A stretch of 64,000 nucleotides of DNA from Brasenia schreberi (taxonomy: Eukaryota > Streptophyta > Magnoliopsida > Nymphaeales > Cabombaceae). The first letter of the stretch is position 1. Each line of letters starts with the position of its first letter. The notes beneath the pieces are model-generated. The model saw only the letters and a program-made list of their open reading frames with translations, searched no databases and was not told where the DNA came from. This document shows, one piece after another, positions 57,341 to 64,000 of the stretch. Location of the stretch: the NCBI GenBank assembly GCA_036023115.1, contig JAYKKT010000090.1, forward strand, positions 28,417,501-28,481,500. The letters are read 5' to 3'. A program made the translations under genes and the position numbers.

Positions 57341-58406
57341 TTGTGCAATTTACGCGGATTTTATCCAGAGTACTTTGTAAAGAAGTACGCGTAGGCACTC
57401 GATTTGGTTGATCTTTCAGAAATGTATTTAACTGAAATATGCAATCTTTGTGCCTTTAAGAAAATCAAACATATCGCAACTTAGTTATGGTAAATAATGG
57501 AAATGAAAATAGATGATCACACATTGAACCATCTTTAAGATCCATAGATCTTCCTCGTGAGCAGATGGATGAAGGGCCTTAAATTAGAAGAGAAAATGCT
57601 GAAACTCAGAATCAAATGATCAGTTGATGATTCTATCCACTAAATTCAATAAGGTTAAGGAGCCAAACACTATGAACATGTCCCCTTCTTTATTATAGAA
57701 CTGAGGAAAGCCTTGGTAATTAAAGATGATGACACTAATTGCTTGAGGAACACTACTATGTTCTTGCAACGTAAGAAAAAGATCTCAGCAGTATAACACT
57801 CACACACACACACACACACACAAGCATACATGCCCGAGCACGTGCACAGACATATCAGATGCTAGCATCTAGGTGCTACCAAGTCATTAGATATGACATG
57901 AGATCTATGGATCCGACTTGATCAGATGTGGTAATAGTGGTAGTACCTGCTCGATTTATCTATAGCGCATACACACACAGACATATATATTTGTGTGCGT
58001 GTGGGCATGTGCCTATGAGTGTGTGTGATTGATTATCTTTAGGTTGTTCTTATCAAAGTGCAGACTCATCGATTTTAGCAGCTAGAGCTGTAGAGTATTG
58101 GGCTTGATGCATTGCTTAGTCTTAAAGAAAAAAAATCCATATTTTGACAAAAAAAAACAGGTGAAAAGCGGATCAATTATAACTACACATGGGATTATGG
58201 ACGAACTTTTTTTTTTATTTGGGTGTACCACTAAATTATCGGTAAAGTTAACTTCATGAATGATCACATGTTTAAATTGTTAGTTCAAGTTAATTTCATA
58301 AATGTTCACATGTTTTGCTTCACTCATCATAGAAGATATTGGCCCAGTGGCAGTCTTAAGAACTTTTCTGGGGTGAGCCGAAGCTCATAACAGTGAAATT
58401 CAGATT

Positions 58407-58445
<39 letters not shown>

Positions 58446-59605
58446 GTATATATATATGCTAGACTCTCATTCTTCCTACACCTTCCATGTCAATTAGGAA
58501 TATCGGATTATAGAGATAGGTGACACAAGTGAAAAAAACGTATTGTGAAAGTTGCTTTTTGACCCCCCCCTCTCTCTCTCTATATATTAAAAACTCAGAT
58601 TGCTTGCGTTGATTTTTTTTGTAATTTTTAGTTCACTTGGCCGCCTCACCTGATCCATGAATAGGAAAATTACATTAAAAGAATATCATTTTCCTATGTG
58701 TGGTATACCAATTTTGTTCTAAGATTGAGGTATAATATTTGGCACCTCATAGCCTCGGATCCAAGTCTGGTACTAGCATCCCAAAGTAGGTAAGGGCTCC
58801 AACAGAACCAAGTCCATTCTGTTGACACCCGAAACACACACACAAACACACTCATACGTGAAACCCCTTAAAATAAAACTTCTGTAATCACATTCGCTTT
58901 TTGCTCAAAATGTTCCGGGCAACCAAACCACCTCCCGGCTTGATCAAGCAGCAGAAAAGCGAAGCAGATAAGAAAGAGAGCCAGAAGGGTTGAGAGGGGA
59001 GATAAGAATAGATGCGATTATCATATATTAATGAAAAATATTTATGAGTAACTCAAGCTAACAGGAACAATTGAACTTAATGAAACTTTCACATGCTTTA
59101 TCTCTCATATATATATATATATATCCTAAAGAACCTAAACTATTGTCTCAAAATAAACCATTTCTTCATTAAATAAATAACGACAATTTCTTGTAGTGGC
59201 TCAAAAACCTCTCTTTTGAAAAAACTTGTAAGTGAAATCCTTGAAGAGCCACGAACCACACACTATTTGGCGAATTGGGTCTCTCGATTTCGATCTGTGT
59301 GCAAAATCTTCAGTTGTCACGTATCCATAAGAACTTGCTAGCTTCGAGTATTCCAAATCCTGTTGCTTCAGTGTTAAGAAAAAACTTATATGTGATCCCT
59401 CTCTCTGTTGTTATGATCATCATCGACTCGCCTCTTCGTTTACAAGAGACCAACTGTCATTGTAGTATATATAATTGACAACATGAAAAGAGTGGGAGTG
59501 AGAGACACTGCTCTAAAGTGATTATTTCTTTTCTTGTCTGTACATATTGCCATTACAGTCAATTGAACATATATATATATATATATCTGTGTGTGTCTGT
59601 GCGTG

Positions 59606-59715
<110 letters not shown>

Positions 59716-60366
59716 CAGGCACTTCACTCTTTTAGGTGAACCCCCGATGACATACATTGTAACCATTCAGGTGCCGGTATGTGATATTATCATATTGTAT
59801 AGTATATATGGTGCGATACACCAGGGTTCTATAGTTTATAGATATGGTTTATCCTATTTGAAATTTAGAGGAGTTCATAGGCTTTCGTGAATGGAGAAAA
59901 TAAAACTATCACTGAAATAATTTGACCACAAGAATCTCTTATCGGACCATTAAGAGAACGAACACTTGCTACTCTGCATGGATTTGGACCTGATTAATCA
60001 GATTCTGGATCGAAAACCATATCTAAATACTTACAGTATTCGGATTGCTCTTAATTACTAGGATATATACAAAAGATATCCAATACCCGGATCTGATTGT
60101 AGTGCATACCCCTTACGTGTATACCGTTTTGGCCTTTCCTATGCAATTCCGAACCAATTGCACCATCATTTGATAATCGGATCTGATAAAGCCAATCAGA
60201 TATGGATCTGATTTGCTTACATCCTAATTAATCCTTTTTTTTCTACATAGGGCCACCAGACATACATAAATGGCAGAAAGACCGTCATTCTTAATGGCGC
60301 ATTCCTCGTCTGGGTGAAAGGTCACTTAATTCGTCACTTTTCAGAATTTACTTGGTCGTCCTGACC

Positions 60367-60494
60367 TTTTTTTTTCCCCGAAAGTGAGGCCGAAGCCTAA
60401 ACACCCACACACGCATGCAACCCCAGAGAATTGAACTCGCCATCTGCAGCGTGGGAGACCAGAGCCCTACTGTTAAGCTACCGCTTGGCTGTCG
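60367..60494 (-). mobile_element. tRNA-derived SINE with A and B boxes
   Basis: On the minus strand: GCGGTAGCTTAACAGTAGGGC (A box), GGCGAGTTCAATTCTCTGGG (B box), then TAGGCTTCGGCCTCACTTTC and an A-rich tail. The head resembles that of the copy at 9015-9110. Confidence 0.7.
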
Positions 60495-60647
60495 TTATAC
60501 ATTCTTTTGATCAATCCCAATGTACATTAGCAATTACCGTTTTATTATAATAAAATATTTATAAGTAGTATTGTGATTGGATTTTCTCTCCACAGATGTA
60601 TATTATTAACTACTGAACAAACTTTTTTCCTACCTATTTTCCGCGTG

Positions 60648-60691
60648 TGTGCATATATACACACACACACGTGTATATATATATATATATA

Positions 60692-60785
<94 letters not shown>

Positions 60786-60797
60786 GAGAGAGAGAGA
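60648..60797. repeat. Compound GT/AC-TA-GT-TA-GA microsatellite
   Basis: Alternating blocks of CA/GT, TA, GT, TA, GT, TA and GA follow one another. Both purine-pyrimidine alternation (Z-DNA prone) and self-complementary TA blocks are present. Confidence 0.93.
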
Positions 60798-61972
60798 TGC
60801 ATCTGCTAGTCCAGTAATATGCTAGACTGAACATTGCTGGTCATATGTGTTCAATCAGAATTAGATTAGAGAAATGTTAGGAGTCTTATAAAAGGACTTG
60901 AGTTTGTTCATATTCAATAATTCTTTTGGTACAAAATAGGAAACAATTAACATGTAAATAAGAGATTTGGTTGGTGCATCTTTGCTATTAGACTAGACTA
61001 GTTAATCTGGGAATGCTATCACCTAATGATTTCTTCTATATATTGAATTTTCGCAAACATTAATCTTTTTTTGAGAGTTGTAGAAGTCGTTTGATCTTAG
61101 AGCACAAACTAAGAGCCGCTAATGCAGGCTAGCACATAACTTCGCTAGCATATTGGTTTAACTTTATCACATCCCTATGTCCGCCATAAGCAGGTGTTCT
61201 TTCTCACGTGCACACACACATGTGTGTGTTCTGTGTATTTTTTTCCGAAGAATTGTGTGTATATATGATATATATAATGATGTTACTATTGCAAACCAAG
61301 AAAATTGTGGGAACTTAAAAGCCGTAAATACAATTTCTCCGTCATGACCAAAACGAAATCACAGCTTCCCATGAATAAAAGCACAGAAATGTAGGCGAGG
61401 AAGGGGGATGACCCATTGACATTTTCACTGACCTTGTCCCCTCTACCAAATAAAACACTCTTTGCTTCTTCTCTGCTAGCACAACTCACCAAACTGCCCT
61501 TCTGACTTTTCATTCATGCCTAACTCTCGATGGTGCTTCTCACAGCATTCAACACTTCACAAAGTTGATAACATATCAAGACTGTCAATGGCTGCAAACG
61601 AAACCAGCTCTTTTATTTCATGGAATGCAATGGACAGTCTTAAGACCTTAAACAATCTTAAGACCGACGAAATGACAAAGATCCCATTTGGATTCGCCTA
61701 ATTACTTATCCAAATCTAAACACATAATAAATGAGCTATACAAGCCCAAAGGCACATCTCAGTAGGATTCCCCCTTCCTGTGGTTTTAAAATAGAAATCT
61801 CTTGTGAGAGACCATCATGAAAAAAAAAATCTCCAGATCAAATTATGGCTTCATGCAAGGGCATTTCCGTCAATGGAACTTATTAATTAAGGTCTACACA
61901 AATTGTAGTCAATTGGAGGGGAAGTAGTGCGTGTTGACTGGGGAACTAAGCAGCGTGAGAATCCCTTCAACT

Positions 61973-61974
<2 letters not shown>

Positions 61975-62019
<45 letters not shown>
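61975..62019. repeat. (TA)n microsatellite
   Basis: About 45 bp of TA, followed by GATAGATA and a GA-rich run to 62048. Confidence 0.93.
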
Positions 62020-62020
<1 letters not shown>

Positions 62021-64000
62021 TAGATATAAAGAGAGAGAAAGAGAGAGAGTTGACGTGAAGTGTTTGGCATACCACTTGCATGAGACACGCAGTTTGAGGG
62101 CTTTGCTTCACCAACTTGTTCCTTCCAAAGGAGCACAACGACCAAGAAGTGAGCAAACCCTCGAAACCTCAAGCCACGAAAACCCTAAATGCCTGCTTCT
62201 CTTCATCACTAGGGACAGTGTTAATGGATCGGATTTGGATTGAACAAGAGTTTACCAAATCCAAATCTAATGGATAATATGGTAACCAGATCCAGAGTTG
62301 GACGCCAAGTCGGAAATATAATGCAAAAACGACAGAGAAACATATACTGTAATTTGAACGATCAGCGAAATTCTATTCTGAACTTGATCTTTGTTAGGAT
62401 ATGGATTTGGACGCCACATGCAAGCAATTGGATTTGGAGCCAGATTCAGTATTAGATAGCACCGATCGGTTGGCACATGCGCTTACGTCTAGCATTTAGC
62501 TCCAAATTTTATCGCAAATTCCTTTGACTTCACCACAAGTGAAGCATATCCATCAGGAAATTGAGGCTTTCAAAATGGGCGTAGTTTGAACTGAAAGTTT
62601 CTCCATTCAGGTGGATTCAGGGAGTTTGCCAAATATAATTTCCGCTGAATCAAAGAGAAGAAAGATTTAAAATCATTTTAACACAACAAAACAAGGCAAC
62701 GAGGCGCAAAATATGAAATTAGAACTAAAAGCAAACGATTATGAAGATGCATATATTATAACTGCTACAATGTAAAGAAGCTAGTAAAAGAAATAAATGT
62801 GTGTGTATATATGCATGCACAGACACGCACACACAGATATACATATTCTTGCATTTTTCATTTTAAATTAGAAAATGAGAAATAAACGCTAACGTTCACA
62901 GGGTCTTAGTCATGGTCAAATGTAGTGGTTGAATAGAGATGCACTGGTTTTTCGGGCATTTTAGGTGCATTGATTTCATGGGGATTCGATAGTCAATTTG
63001 TTTGAAGCAATAAAAGTTAGTAAAACAAAGTCAAAATTGAAATGAAAGAGATAGTGATGGAATGGAATGAACGGCAAAATTCCTTCATTCCTCTGAATGA
63101 GCTGCAGAATGGTTTTACTTTCAATGACAGCCTGCCTCCTTCCATCCTCTTATAAGGCGATTTTTAGGCAGGTCCCCAGCACTACAGACAAATTTAATAC
63201 TCTCTCTGAGTCACACACGCACACGCTCGCAAACAAGCAAACGCACACATTATTATTTTTTGTTCATGACGTATTTCATATTTTAATACCATTTTCAGTT
63301 TCATAAATTTGTTAATCCTTATAATGGGATGGATAACTAGCAGGCGAAGGGTTCCCCGGATTCTCCTTTCTTTCATCGTTGCTGTGGAGATATTGCAAGC
63401 AACGTAATTATCAGGTCTTCATCATCTTCTTCTTTGAAGAAGTTTGTTGATTTCTTCTCACTATGACTCGTCACGTGTAGCCTATTTTGGTTTATCATTT
63501 CACGGTTTCCGTGTTCTCATGTACTTACTGTTAGGATCTATCAGAAGGACGTGACACAAATTTGAGTTTGGTAGTGTGATTTTAGTTCCTTTTTGCAAAA
63601 AGATTCAAGCTTGAGTTAGGACAAAATCAGAAAGGTTAGCTAGTACTTGGGGTTTCAGCTCTGATTTCTTGTTTGCTGTTGCATCTTTGGGTTTTTTTTG
63701 GGTTGTTGGTTTGACTTTTAGTTTCTAGTGTTTAACAGAAGTGGGTCTTCCATTATCTCTTTTCCTGGATACGACTTTCAGGATTTTCAGAATGGTAGTA
63801 GCGCTGTGGATCCTTCTATTTGTCTTTTCCTGGATACAACTTAAAGTTTGAACTTTTTGCATTCATCACTTTAAACTCGTGAACTTGATGAAACCTTGCC
63901 CGCTCTTTTCGTTCCATTGTTGAGAAAACAGGTCAGTGCAATCTAAAACTTTAGTTTTGTTATTCATTTCATCTTTCTATTGAAGTATTCTCTTTTATTT

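Noticed and set aside
63360..64000. Start of another gene at the right edge
   Set aside because: Pyrimidine-rich, leader-like sequence and a small direct repeat of CTTTTCCTGGATAC are present, but no coding exon is visible inside the window.

Overview
The window is nuclear DNA of a flowering plant. It is AT-rich, gene-poor and full of retroelements and microsatellites, and its spliced genes have plant-type families and introns (GT-AG, with long introns that carry transposons). The species cannot be named from the sequence alone. No bacterial operon, CRISPR array, rRNA gene or convincing tRNA gene was seen.

Four protein-coding loci are supported. (1) An Aux/IAA-type C-terminal PB1 domain (domains III and IV) lies on the minus strand in three exons at 3562-4266; no domain I or degron domain II was found upstream. 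(2) A DAP3/mitochondrial ribosomal protein S29 gene lies on the plus strand in seven exons at 9520-25455. Its third intron is about 12.4 kb and holds an RTE-type LINE, a Ty1/copia element with intact ends, a second copia-like remnant and a small RTE-derived element. Its 5' part carries a one-base frame break, a lost splice donor and a nested three-copy duplication of the intron 1/exon 2 boundary, so the locus may be damaged or misassembled. (3) A YTH-domain (ECT-type) m6A reader lies on the minus strand in seven coding exons at 29013-33223, with a leader reaching roughly 35245. (4) A group A MAP kinase very close to MPK6 lies on the plus strand in six exons at 46717-54870 and encodes 391 residues with an intact TEY activation loop.

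Layout: 1-3561 repeats and no gene; 3562-4266 Aux/IAA; 4267-9519 repeats, hAT-like and RTE debris and SINEs; 9520-25455 DAP3 with its transposon-filled intron; 25456-29012 gene-free apart from a SINE; 29013-35245 YTH; 35246-46380 gene-free, with SINEs, long TA tracts, a G-rich telomere-like tract and a perfect 98-bp inverted repeat about 0.9 kb upstream of the kinase; 46383-54870 MPK6-like gene; 54871-64000 gene-free, with a 311-bp hAT-like MITE, SINEs and long GA, TA and GT tracts.

The four genes do not form one pathway. They belong to auxin signalling, organellar translation, mRNA methylation reading and MAPK signalling. The most unusual structures are the 98-bp perfect hairpin, the nested splice-boundary duplication in DAP3, the repeated leader and uORF of the kinase gene, and several small non-autonomous elements whose ends and target-site duplications can be read directly.
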